Assembly (NCBI GenBank): GCA_964424355.1
Contig: CAYRIO010000004.1
Coordinates: forward strand, 124,001-188,000
Origin: CAZEHS01 sp964424355
Lineage (GTDB): Bacteria > Bacillota > Clostridia > Peptostreptococcales > Acidaminobacteraceae
DNA: 64,000 bases
Direction of reading: 5' to 3'
A model generated the notes under the pieces. It was not told the origin of the DNA and ran no database searches. It worked only from the letters and a program-made list of their open reading frames with translations. Shown in pieces: positions 1 through 7,769 of this stretch (positions are counted from its first letter, which is position 1; each line of letters opens with the position of its first letter). Made by a program: the position numbers and the translations under genes.

Positions 1-980
1 AGATACCCTTCCTCATCGGGGGGCAGATCCATATTGATGATATGGGTGAGTCCCTTGATATCCAGACCCCGGGCAGCCAGATCGGAGGCCACGAGGATCT
101 GGGCCCGGCCATAGGTGAAATCGTCCATGGCCTTTTTCCGGTCTTCCTTGGTGGCGTCGCCGTAGATGCCGGCAGATTTGAACTGGTGATGCTGGAGCTT
201 GGCCACGGTCATTTGGATCTGGTCGTTCCGGTTCAGGAACACCAGGGCCTTCTTAGGCTGCAGTGCCGTAATCAGCTTCCGCAGGGTCTCTATCTTATCC
301 CGCTGCTCCGCTTTGATGACCCAATGGGTGATCTGCCCGCTGACCGGGGTCTCGTCAATCTGGATCACCTCAGGGTCCTTCATGAACTCCTTGGCAATCT
401 GAAGGGCCTGCTCATTGATGGTCGCGGAAAAAACCATGAGCTGGCGATCCTTTTGGGTCGCCTTGATGACCGATCGGACCCCTTCAACGTTATTCGCATC
501 CAGGAGCCGGTCCCCTTCGTCGATGACAATGGTTTTTACCGTATGGGCGTTTATTTTTCGCAGCTTGATCAGTTCCAGGATTCGGCCGGAAGAACCCACG
601 ATGATCTGGGGCTTTTCCTTGAGTTTTTCCACCTGCCGCTTGATGTTCACCTCGCCCATGATGACCGCCGTGTTCATGGGGATCCCTGAGTTGGTGGCCA
701 GGGACTGGATCTGACGGTTGATCTGCACCACCAGCTCGTGGGTCGGCGCCAGAATAATGACCTGCATTTCTTTCTTCTGGGCATCTACCTTTTGGAAGAT
801 GGGGAGCAGATACGCCAGGGTTTTTCCGCTGCCGGTAGTGGAGCGGCCCACAATATCAAGATTCTTCAGGGCAAAGGGGATGGCCCCTGCCTGAATCGGC
901 GTGGGAACGGTGATGGCTTCTTTTTTCAGGCCTGCGATAAGAGCAGGCGATATTTCCAGTGATTCAAAGGTGCTTTGCAT
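1..980 (-). CDS. DEAD-box-like ATP-dependent RNA helicase, partial (C-terminus beyond window edge)
   Basis: Reading from the ATG at 980, about 326 codons are open to the window edge. A Q-motif-like segment (VPTPIQ) is followed by Walker A STTGSGKT, motif Ia PTHEL (usually PTREL), motif Ib GSSGRI (usually TPGR), motif II DEGD (usually DEAD), motif III SAT, and in the second RecA domain a VASDLAARGLDI segment matching motif V. The order and spacing are those of superfamily 2 RNA helicases that remodel rRNA or mRNA, so the fold call is firm. The motif changes are all seen directly and mark a divergent subfamily. It lies 15 bases downstream of the unknown gene ending at 996 and is probably co-transcribed with it. 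The HRIGRTGR motif should lie outside the window. Confidence 0.9.
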   Translation of the reverse strand, partial: MQSTFESLEISPALIAGLKKEAITVPTPIQAGAIPFALKNLDIVGRSTTGSGKTLAYLLPIFQKVDAQKKEMQVIILAPTHELVVQINRQIQSLATNSGIPMNTAVIMGEVNIKRQVEKLKEKPQIIVGSSGRILELIKLRKINAHTVKTIVIDEGDRLLDANNVEGVRSVIKATQKDRQLMVFSATINEQALQIAKEFMKDPEVIQIDETPVSGQITHWVIKAEQRDKIETLRKLITALQPKKALVFLNRNDQIQMTVAKLQHHQFKSAGIYGDATKEDRKKAMDDFTYGRAQILVASDLAARGLDIKGLTHIINMDLPPDEEGY

Positions 981-995
981 GGGGGGCTCTCTTTC

Positions 996-2015
996 TTATT
1001 GTTTTCCAAAGTTCATGTGAAAATCTTCGATAACTGCATCTATTGTGGCATTGGATTCCTGAAACGCCTGTTTCACGCCGATCTGTTCGCACAGCTTGCT
1101 GAGCAGGATCTGCAGCTCCGGCTCTGTAAAAATCAGCCGGCCTGGTTTGATTCCCAGATGGTCGATCATCCCCAGGGTATTCTGAAATACCTTCACCGCT
1201 TCATCCTGTACCGTGGAAAGTGTTTCAATATGAAGCACGCGGTCCGACAAAACGTCGAACCAGATCAACAGGGTTGGAAAAACCGGTCGTTCTGCCTCCA
1301 TGACTGGGATGGGTCCCAGGAAGCTGCGGACAATCCAATCGGCCTTGTGCTCAGTGGGGAGTTTCTGAAACCGCTTGATCAGCAGGTCATCGGTCAGGGA
1401 ATAGGAGGCCGTCTTCGGCTCATATGCCTCTACCCGGGTAAAGGTATGGACTAGGGAGCCGTCTCTTCCGAAGGAGAACACCGGTATCTCTTCTTCACTG
1501 GTGCCGTAAAGCATCTGCGGGTTGCCCTTGACCAAAAGGGAGGCGGCAGCGGCGGCAGCCAGGGTGTAGTTGAGAACTTGGGCCTCCTGTGCCTCCAGAT
1601 ACCACGGGACCATCCGTGGCCGCAGGCTTCGAAATTGGGGCCACTGGTTATTTCCGTGGAATTCCAGGCCCGCGGCTTTGATGATCTCCAGATCCGTTTC
1701 ATCCAACCCTTCCTGATCCTCGAAGGAGGCCATGAGGCAGTCCTGAAGATGGTAGGTGGTGAAAAGATCAGTGCCGTGGATCCCGTCCCGCAGGGCGATG
1801 TAGCTGTGCAGACCCGCCGTTCCCCGGTATACCGCCAGGGCAAAGTGCTCTTTGCTCTGACCCATGATGCAGCAATAATTAATCCCCTCACTATCGGGGT
1901 CCTTTACACCAAAAAACAGAGAATCGTCCATCCAGGTCCAGGGGGCGATCTTGTTGAATTCAGAAGCGGTTTCCAGTAGCTTGAGCCACTGGGCGTTTGA
2001 AGGCGCTTTATTCAT
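996..2015 (-). CDS. Conserved protein of unknown function (possible DUF7309/DUF6930 relative)
   Basis: A 339-residue cytoplasmic-looking protein with no signal peptide or membrane segment. The first half is rich in aromatic residues (IAPWTWMDDSLFFGV near residue 23) and includes an Ala-rich helix near residue 155. The C-terminal half (about 195-335) reads like a second alpha/beta domain. The layout recalls uncharacterised DUF7309/DUF6930 proteins, but that is from memory and not certain. The start is supported by GAGGAG ten bases upstream. It sits between the AI-2E-type permease (47 bases upstream) and the helicase gene, forming a likely three-gene minus-strand operon. No function can be assigned. 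Confidence 0.75.
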   Translation of the reverse strand: MNKAPSNAQWLKLLETASEFNKIAPWTWMDDSLFFGVKDPDSEGINYCCIMGQSKEHFALAVYRGTAGLHSYIALRDGIHGTDLFTTYHLQDCLMASFEDQEGLDETDLEIIKAAGLEFHGNNQWPQFRSLRPRMVPWYLEAQEAQVLNYTLAAAAAASLLVKGNPQMLYGTSEEEIPVFSFGRDGSLVHTFTRVEAYEPKTASYSLTDDLLIKRFQKLPTEHKADWIVRSFLGPIPVMEAERPVFPTLLIWFDVLSDRVLHIETLSTVQDEAVKVFQNTLGMIDHLGIKPGRLIFTEPELQILLSKLCEQIGVKQAFQESNATIDAVIEDFHMNFGKQ

Positions 2016-2061
2016 GAAAATTCTCCTCGTTCTTTATAGAAATGACGGTTAGCATTTATGT

Positions 2062-3174
2062 TCACCGGGCTTTCTTCTGTGCCACCGGTTTTTCTGTGAA
2101 AATCTGTTCGAAAATTCGCTTGGCGATAATGAGAGTGAGTGCCCCCAGCGGAATGGCCAAGATCATGCCAGCCGCACCCCAGAACGTGCCAAAGACCAAA
2201 ATGAAGAACATGATCCAAAGTGGGCTGATCCCCACGGAGTTTCCCATGATCCGGGGGCCGATGAAGTTCGCATCGAACTGCTGAAGCACCAAGATGAACA
2301 CCATGACCCACAACGCCAGGGAGGGACTGTAGATGGCAGTGGCCACCACCGCGGGCACGGCACCGATAAAGGGACCGAAGTATGGGATCACGTTGGTGAA
2401 GCAGATGATCAGAGCCAGGGTCAGGGCATATTGAACCCCCATGAGGCTGAGACCGATGAAGGCCAGAATTCCGACGATGAGGGATTCCAAGATCAACCCC
2501 GTCATGAAGCTGGAAAAAATCGTGTTGGCCTCATTGGCAAAACGCTGAATATCCCGGGCCGTCTCCTTGGGGAAAACCCGCTTGTAGATCCGTGTGAGTC
2601 CTGAAATCACCTTATCCTTCGAAATAGCCATGTAGATGGAGATGATGAGACCGAGGAACGTATTCACAAAGGCGGATGTCAGGGCGAACAGGAGGCTGGA
2701 GAGGTTTGTGATCACCAGATTCGCGAAGCCGGCTGCCTTTTGAGCATAAGCGCTGAGGTCCACATTGAGGTATTTTCCGAACACAGAGTTTTCCAGAACC
2801 GATGAATTGATCTGGAGGGTTCCCAGCTTCGCCGTGACATCATCCACAATGGCCAGGGTGTTTTCTAAGGCCTGCGGCACGATCCACCAGCCAAACAACC
2901 CGATGAGCAGCAGCAAGATCAGATACGTGGACGCAATCGCCATGCCCCGTTTCAATTTCAAGCGCTTTTGAAAAAATGTCAGGATGGGATTCAGGATATA
3001 GGCGAAGGCAAAACCGATATAGAAAGGGGTCAGGATTCCGAAAAAAGTGCCGATTCCGGATTCGATAGCCGGAAGCTTCTGGATAATAAAAGCCGTTGCA
3101 ATAATCAACACGGCTGTAATGACTCCATATTGGATATATGTCTTCTTTGCCAATAGAACACCTGCTTTACTCAT
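2062..3174 (-). CDS. AI-2E family transporter (PerM/YdiK-type permease)
   Basis: A 370-residue polytopic membrane protein with about eight hydrophobic segments: two at the N-terminus (near 15-60), one near 70-90, then a long cluster from about 150 to 345. The stretch ITNLSSLLFALTSAFVNTF followed by a soluble loop and then IPYFGPFIGAVPAVV is typical of the AI-2E/UPF0118 permease family. Members export small molecules or exchange ions (TqsA with autoinducer-2 in E. coli; others are Na+/H+ antiporters), so the substrate is unknown. The protein ends in a basic tail. It is the first gene of the leftward group and has its own extended -10 promoter downstream of the terminator at 3232-3268. Confidence 0.9.
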   Translation of the reverse strand: MSKAGVLLAKKTYIQYGVITAVLIIATAFIIQKLPAIESGIGTFFGILTPFYIGFAFAYILNPILTFFQKRLKLKRGMAIASTYLILLLLIGLFGWWIVPQALENTLAIVDDVTAKLGTLQINSSVLENSVFGKYLNVDLSAYAQKAAGFANLVITNLSSLLFALTSAFVNTFLGLIISIYMAISKDKVISGLTRIYKRVFPKETARDIQRFANEANTIFSSFMTGLILESLIVGILAFIGLSLMGVQYALTLALIICFTNVIPYFGPFIGAVPAVVATAIYSPSLALWVMVFILVLQQFDANFIGPRIMGNSVGISPLWIMFFILVFGTFWGAAGMILAIPLGALTLIIAKRIFEQIFTEKPVAQKKAR

Positions 3175-3201
3175 ATTTTGGCATCACTTCCCGCCTCCCT
3201 G

Positions 3202-3207
3202 ATTATA
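3202..3207 (-). promoter_or_regulatory. Extended -10 promoter element for the AI-2E transporter gene
   Basis: On the minus strand a TATAAT hexamer is preceded by TGA, the extended -10 form. The hexamer 17 bases upstream (TGGATT, 3225-3230) is a poor -35. It lies between the preceding gene's terminator and the transporter start, where a promoter is expected. Confidence 0.5.
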
Positions 3208-3231
3208 TCACGGATTTTCCCCGGAATCCAA

Positions 3232-3268
3232 AAACACCGGCAAGCCCTTCGTGGGCTTGCCGGTGTTT
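3232..3268 (-). terminator. Intrinsic terminator after the 4Fe-4S protein gene
   Basis: A perfect 16-bp inverted repeat (arms 3232-3247 and 3253-3268) with loop TTCGT lies 20 bases beyond the stop of the 3288-4025 gene. Reading leftward the arm ends in a run of five T. It should end transcripts of the FMN-binding/4Fe-4S pair. Confidence 0.9.
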
Positions 3269-3287
3269 CTTTGTCCTTGTAATGAAC

Positions 3288-4025
3288 CTATGCACTTTGC
3301 CGTCTGCCGTCAGAGGGAGGATCAGGCATCACAGCGGTCTTTGTTTTCAAAGGCTTGTTCTTTCTGACCACCCCGTAATCCAGAGCGCCCTTCACCGGAC
3401 ATGCCGCCACACATTCCAAGCAGTTGATACACTGAGGTGATCTCAGATTTTCAACCTGTGTAACCTGAATCTGCATGGGGCAGGCCTTATCGCATTTCCC
3501 GCAGGCCACACAGGCATGCACGTTCCGTCTCACCGTAAAGATTCTGAACAGGCTGGCAGCCCCGTATTTAGCGCCTTCAATGCAGAAGTAGCGGCAGTAT
3601 GGGCGTTCGTATATCAGAGAGATCAGGAAGAAACCTGCCAGAACACCCAGGGCAATCACCGATGGCAGCTGTCCCGACAACAGCCCCAAGGCCGTTCCGC
3701 GAGGCTCGTAGCCCAGCAGCGTGAACAGCGCATCGGCTGCCCAGAATGCCGCCGCTAAAGCCAGGATGTAGCGGCTGTACATCAATGTTCTGTGAAGGGA
3801 TGGGGGAACCTGCCTCTTTTTGATTCGTAGAAACCTTCCGAACCGTGCCCCCACATCCTGGAGAAGACCAAAGGGACACAACCACCCGCAGTAGAAGGCG
3901 CCTCCCAGGAACATGATGGCCAGAAACAAGGGTTTCAAGGCATCTGGCGCAGTATATAGAGCGGTTCCGATCATCACCGCAGCGATGATCTGTACTGCTA
4001 ATCGAATAACCGGTATCTTCTTCAT
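3288..4025 (-). CDS. NapH/RnfH-like membrane 4Fe-4S binding protein
   Basis: A 245-residue membrane protein that should pass electrons across or along the cytoplasmic membrane. Four or so hydrophobic segments (about 8-25, 30-52, 80-105, 118-140) surround CGWLCPFG near residue 47 and CRYFC near 165, the paired Cys motifs of NapH/CcoG-type proteins. Two ferredoxin motifs follow, CVACGKCDKACP (about 182) and CINCLECVAACP (about 208), enough for two 4Fe-4S clusters. It starts ten bases after the FMN-binding protein gene, so the two form an operon: quinol or ferredoxin electrons could pass through this protein to the flavin domain. The ultimate acceptor is not visible here. Confidence 0.88.
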   Translation of the reverse strand: MKKIPVIRLAVQIIAAVMIGTALYTAPDALKPLFLAIMFLGGAFYCGWLCPFGLLQDVGARFGRFLRIKKRQVPPSLHRTLMYSRYILALAAAFWAADALFTLLGYEPRGTALGLLSGQLPSVIALGVLAGFFLISLIYERPYCRYFCIEGAKYGAASLFRIFTVRRNVHACVACGKCDKACPMQIQVTQVENLRSPQCINCLECVAACPVKGALDYGVVRKNKPLKTKTAVMPDPPSDGRRQSA

Positions 4026-4034
4026 CGTTGCCTC

Positions 4035-4817
4035 CTATTGTACCGCTGCCCGGGCTTGTTCCAGGGCGGCTGCGGCACCGCCAATGATGCCGTTCGAGGA
4101 GTAGGTTGCGCCGGAAACAGTATCGACATTGGCACTCTGAGCTGCAAGGATGCGCTGAACCACACCGGCATAGGCTCTTTCAAACCATCGCTGATCATCC
4201 CGCTGGTCCGTTACCTCCACGCTGTTGATTATCCCGCCAGCAATCTGTACGGCTACGGTGATAGGGCCTTTAAACCCCCGTGCGGTGCCGCTGTAGGTAC
4301 CGTCTGCGTATTGAGAAGTGGTTGTCTGTACAACCGTCTCCGTGGGCTGGCTGGCCGATGCAGTGACTGCCGTGGCGGCAGGTTGTGCCGCAGTTTGTGC
4401 AGCAGCCTGCTTTTTCACCGCTGTTTGTGTTGTCACATCAGCAGGCTGGCTATCGGTAACCACCGGAGTACTGTCTGCAGTTGCAGAGGCACTTGTCTGT
4501 TCGGTTACCGCTGTCGGTTCGGTTGCGGTTGTCTCTTCAGAGGCCACCGAAGGCAACACATCCGATATGACCGGGGTGTTTGTCTGGGCATACACTTTCT
4601 CGGTTGAAACTGTTGCCATGTCGTACAGCTGACTCCCCAACGTGCTGATCGTGATGCCTGATGCGAGTAACACAACAATGCCAAGAGCGGCGATGAACCC
4701 CTTGAAGGAAAGATCCATATCCCTGAAAAGAGCCATTTCCCGTATTTGCTTGCCCCAGATTTTTCTTGATTTCAATGCGACTGCGTAGGCTACTGCCAAT
4801 ATGATTACTGTGATCAT
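4035..4817 (-). CDS. Membrane-anchored FMN-binding domain protein (ApbE-flavinylated type)
   Basis: A 260-residue protein with two N-terminal hydrophobic segments (about 1-15 and 38-60), a long Thr/Ala/Gln/Val-rich linker (about 85-170), and a C-terminal FMN-binding domain of the RnfG/NqrC/NosR type. Near residue 235 is VDTVSGATYSS; in this family the Thr of the SGAT motif receives FMN covalently from the transferase ApbE. The flavin domain is expected outside the membrane, held by the flexible linker. Together with the downstream NapH-like protein it resembles the two-part extracytosolic electron-transfer modules known from Gram-positive anaerobes. No apbE gene is in the window. Confidence 0.88.
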   Translation of the reverse strand: MITVIILAVAYAVALKSRKIWGKQIREMALFRDMDLSFKGFIAALGIVVLLASGITISTLGSQLYDMATVSTEKVYAQTNTPVISDVLPSVASEETTATEPTAVTEQTSASATADSTPVVTDSQPADVTTQTAVKKQAAAQTAAQPAATAVTASASQPTETVVQTTTSQYADGTYSGTARGFKGPITVAVQIAGGIINSVEVTDQRDDQRWFERAYAGVVQRILAAQSANVDTVSGATYSSNGIIGGAAAALEQARAAVQ

Positions 4818-4821
4818 AGTT

Positions 4822-4857
4822 AAACCCCCTTTATAAAACTGATTATATCGGGGGTTT
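4822..4857 (-). promoter_or_regulatory. Promoter -10 of the FMN-binding operon inside an inverted repeat that includes the RBS
   Basis: A minus-strand TATAAT (4842-4847) lies just upstream of the start at 4817. It is flanked by an 8-bp inverted repeat, AAACCCCC at 4822-4829 and GGGGGTTT at 4850-4857, and the gene-proximal arm is also the ribosome binding site. No good -35 is seen, which would fit activator dependence. Confidence 0.45.
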
Positions 4858-4880
4858 GTGAGGAAAATGTGACTGCTCTA

Positions 4881-4899
4881 TGAACATCCTGTGAACATC
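4881..4899 (-). repeat. Tandem TGAACATC direct repeat, possible response-regulator site
   Basis: TGAACATC occurs at 4881-4888 and again at 4892-4899, exactly 11 bp apart, which puts both copies on the same DNA face. They lie about 35 bp upstream of the -10 of the FMN-binding operon. The 11-bp periodicity is typical of OmpR/PhoB-type regulators. The regulator is unknown. Confidence 0.45.
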
Positions 4900-4912
4900 A
4901 GGCCCACATCCG

Positions 4913-6145
4913 CTATTTTTTCCGTTTCCACCGGTCCCGCAGCTTGATATATTGCCGCACGCCAGACAATAAGGGCTTCACAATCGGGGGTTCCATCACC
5001 TTCACCACCTGCTTCAGTTCCTTCCGGATGGCAATGTGCTGGGGACAAGCAATTTCACACTTGCCACAGTTGATGCACAGGGATGCATTGGTGGGCTTTC
5101 CACCGGTAAGACCGCTGGTAAAGAAGGTGTACTGGAAGTTTGCGCCGTTTCCGCCAAAGAGATACTTGGTGTTGTAAAAGCCGAAGCACATGGGGATATT
5201 CACCCCTGCGGGGCACGGCATGCAGTAGCCGCATCCAGTACAGTCCACTTTTTTCAGCCGGAAATACGCCTGCTTCACTTCCTCCACCAAGGCCAGCTCA
5301 TGCTCAGTCATGGAGCCTGGAAGGGTTTCGCTGGCCACTCGGATATTTTCATCGATATGGGCCTCATCGTTCATGCCGGACAGCACCGTAGCGACTTCCG
5401 GGTGGTTCCACAACCACCGCAGAGCCCATTCAGCGGGGCTTCGCTGAGTTTCAGACCGCTGCCATACCTTCTCAACGCTTTCAGGAACCCTGCCAGTCAG
5501 CATGCCGCCCCGAAGCGGCTCCATGACGGTGACGCCAAGCCCCTTCCCCGTCGCGTAAAGAAGCCCCTCCTTGCCAGCCTGATAGTTTTCATCCAGATAG
5601 TTGTACTGGATCTGGCAAAACTCCCAGGGATAATCATCCACCAGGTGCTTGAAGCTCTCTTTTTCCCCGTGATATGAGAAGCCGATATGCCCAATCTTCC
5701 CGGAGGCCTTGGCCTTTTCAATGAATTCAAGCGCCCCTTGGTCCTTCAGACGAATCCACCCCTCCAGATCATTGAGCGCATGGATCAGGTAAAAATCGAT
5801 ATGGTCTGTCTGAAGACGCTTCAGCTGCGTTTCCAGGATCGCATCCATGTCTTTGGGGGAGTGGACCATGTACGGCGGCAGCTTCGTGGCTATCATGACC
5901 TTTTGACGGCGCACCCCTGCCAGACTGTTTCCCAGAATGGTTTCATTCTTTCCGGCATCATAGACATACGCTGTATCAAAATAGTTAACACCCTCATCCA
6001 TCGCCTGATGAATCTGCCTGGCCGCTCGAACCTCATCGATCTTTCCCCCACGGCCATTGCTGCCGCCGATCCGCGGATACCGCATGCAACCATAGGACAG
6101 GGCTGAGATTTGTTTCCCGGTATTGCCAAGGGTTCTGTATAACAT
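4913..6145 (-). CDS. Aldo/keto reductase with C-terminal 4Fe-4S dicluster
   Basis: A 410-residue protein: an aldo/keto reductase barrel (about 1-280) followed by two ferredoxin-type motifs, CTGCGYCMPCP near residue 305 and CINCGKCEIACP near 360. The reductase tetrad is visible as the Asp and Tyr of DTAYVYD, the Lys of ATKLP and the His of LIHAL. Fusion of this barrel to two 4Fe-4S clusters is a common anaerobe family whose substrate is mostly unknown; electrons may enter from ferredoxin rather than NADPH. An ATG at 6154 is in frame but abuts the AGGAG; the ATG at 6145 has proper spacing and starts two bases after the malY-like stop, so I chose it. Confidence 0.9.
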   Translation of the reverse strand: MLYRTLGNTGKQISALSYGCMRYPRIGGSNGRGGKIDEVRAARQIHQAMDEGVNYFDTAYVYDAGKNETILGNSLAGVRRQKVMIATKLPPYMVHSPKDMDAILETQLKRLQTDHIDFYLIHALNDLEGWIRLKDQGALEFIEKAKASGKIGHIGFSYHGEKESFKHLVDDYPWEFCQIQYNYLDENYQAGKEGLLYATGKGLGVTVMEPLRGGMLTGRVPESVEKVWQRSETQRSPAEWALRWLWNHPEVATVLSGMNDEAHIDENIRVASETLPGSMTEHELALVEEVKQAYFRLKKVDCTGCGYCMPCPAGVNIPMCFGFYNTKYLFGGNGANFQYTFFTSGLTGGKPTNASLCINCGKCEIACPQHIAIRKELKQVVKVMEPPIVKPLLSGVRQYIKLRDRWKRKK

Positions 6146-6146
6146 G

Positions 6147-7334
6147 CTACACATCTCCTCTCACAGATCCGACCGCCTCTTTAATTCCACGCAGGGCTTC
6201 TGCCAACTGATTTCTGGGGCAGGCCACATTCATGCGCATGAAGCCCTTCCCCTCATCTCCGAAAGAGGCACCTGCATTCAGCGCCACACGGCCCTTTTCA
6301 GCCAGTAAACTCCCCAATTCTTTCCCTGAAAGACCCAGAGCTCTGAAATCCAGCCAAAGCAGATAGGTTGCTTCAGGTTCCGTAAAACGCACCTCCGGAG
6401 CATGCTCGGCCAGGTAATCCTTCGCAAAACAGATATTCGCCGCCAGGTAGGCTTTCAATGCCAGCAGCCAAGGCTCCCCCAGATCAAGGGCAGCCTGTGT
6501 TCCTGTCAGGGCCAGGGTGTTATGCCGGGTAAAATCCAGGGTTTCCATTTCCTTTTGAAAGAGTGCTTTCTCCGTTTCTCTGGGGAATGAGATGAATGAA
6601 GCCTGGAGTCCTGCCAGATTGAAGGTCTTCGATACCGCCGAAAGCGTGATGGTGATGTCTTCCACCTCCGGCCCAAGGGATGCCAAGGGGGTATGCTGAT
6701 GGGGGACAAAAACCAGATCCCGCCAGATTTCGTCACTGAGAATACGGACACCGTGTCGGAGGCAGATAGCCGCCAACCGCTGCAGCTCCTCCCTTTTCCA
6801 AGAGCGGCCCACAGGGTTGTGGGGATTACAGAATATCAGCCAGTTAACCTCAGGATCCGCCGCCAGTTTTTCCAGGCCGTCAAAATCCATACGGTAGACA
6901 CCCGCTTCTTCAATAAGAGGATTTAAGAGAGGTTGGCGGTGGTTTTGAACCAGCACGTTCCGGAAAGGAGGATAGATCGGCGGCTGGATGATGACCTTCT
7001 CATTCCGCTGTGTCAGCAGCCGAACCAAAATAGACAGACTGGGAACCACCCCCGGTGAATGCACCAGGGTACCGGCATCCACCCCGTGACCATACCGTCT
7101 CAGGGTCCATTCCGCAGCGGTCTCATAGTAGCTTGCCGGGGTGGATACGTACCCGAAGACCCCATGTTCCATTCGTTTCTTCATGGCAGCCAGGATCTCC
7201 GGCGCTGTTTCAAAATCCATATCCGCCACCCACATCGGGAGCAGATCATCCCGCTCAAAGTAGCAGCTCATTTCATCCCATTTTACCGACTGTGTGTTCC
7301 TGCGGTTTGTCTCTTTATCAAAATCATAGGTCAT
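6147..7334 (-). CDS. MalY/PatB family PLP-dependent aminotransferase / cystathionine beta-lyase
   Basis: A 395-residue fold-type I PLP enzyme. The N-terminal signature LPMWVADMDFETAPEIL near residue 33, the substrate/PLP region FCNPHNPVGR near 165 and the PLP lysine in SAVSKTFNLAGLQ near 233 match the MalY/PatB (PF00155 subclass) family, and the length is normal. These enzymes cleave C-S bonds of cystathionine or cysteine conjugates, releasing a thiol, pyruvate and ammonia; some are aminotransferases. It is followed without a gap by the aldo/keto reductase gene, suggesting co-transcription. Which substrate is used cannot be told from sequence. Confidence 0.9.
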   Translation of the reverse strand: MTYDFDKETNRRNTQSVKWDEMSCYFERDDLLPMWVADMDFETAPEILAAMKKRMEHGVFGYVSTPASYYETAAEWTLRRYGHGVDAGTLVHSPGVVPSLSILVRLLTQRNEKVIIQPPIYPPFRNVLVQNHRQPLLNPLIEEAGVYRMDFDGLEKLAADPEVNWLIFCNPHNPVGRSWKREELQRLAAICLRHGVRILSDEIWRDLVFVPHQHTPLASLGPEVEDITITLSAVSKTFNLAGLQASFISFPRETEKALFQKEMETLDFTRHNTLALTGTQAALDLGEPWLLALKAYLAANICFAKDYLAEHAPEVRFTEPEATYLLWLDFRALGLSGKELGSLLAEKGRVALNAGASFGDEGKGFMRMNVACPRNQLAEALRGIKEAVGSVRGDV

Positions 7335-7440
7335 GAACGTCCCTCTTTTCTGAAGATATGTGCTGCTGGTTTCAGTTTAGGACAATTGCCCGCAAAAGAA
7401 AAGCATGCGTTTTAACGGCATGCCCTCTGATAATCATCCT

Positions 7441-7683
7441 TTATTCGTACTCAATTGGCGCCGGCTGCTCGATGATTTCCCGGGCAACCAAGGCGTCAGC
7501 TTCCATTACATTGATGGAGACGGTGATATGCGTCGGCATCCCCATGATGACATAGGGCGATTCGTTCTCATCCAGCATGCATTCAATGCCATTGGATTCA
7601 AGCAATCCTTGGACGATGAGAGCTTCCATTTCTCCATCAGCCTCATACACGGTTACCCAGGTGATTTCGCTTTGATCGGTCAT
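7441..7683 (-). CDS. DUF2007 domain protein
   Basis: An 80-residue soluble protein that fits the DUF2007 family: a beta-alpha-beta start (WVTVYEADGEMEALIVQGLL) aimed at a change-of-residence motif, then ESNGIECMLDENE and a C-terminal ADALVAREIIEQ helix. Members are small proteins of unknown role, sometimes called putative signal transducers. An in-frame start lies eight codons upstream, but AAAGGAGG sits inside that extension seven bases before the ATG at 7683, so the shorter form is right. It stands alone between the malY-like gene and recQ. Confidence 0.8.
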   Translation of the reverse strand: MTDQSEITWVTVYEADGEMEALIVQGLLESNGIECMLDENESPYVIMGMPTHITVSINVMEADALVAREIIEQPAPIEYE

Positions 7684-7769
7684 CACGTTGCCTCCTTTTT
7701 CCTCCACACATGCGGATTGGATACCCTATTTCGTTCATACCCCGGATCCCTCCCGCTAATTCAAGTATT

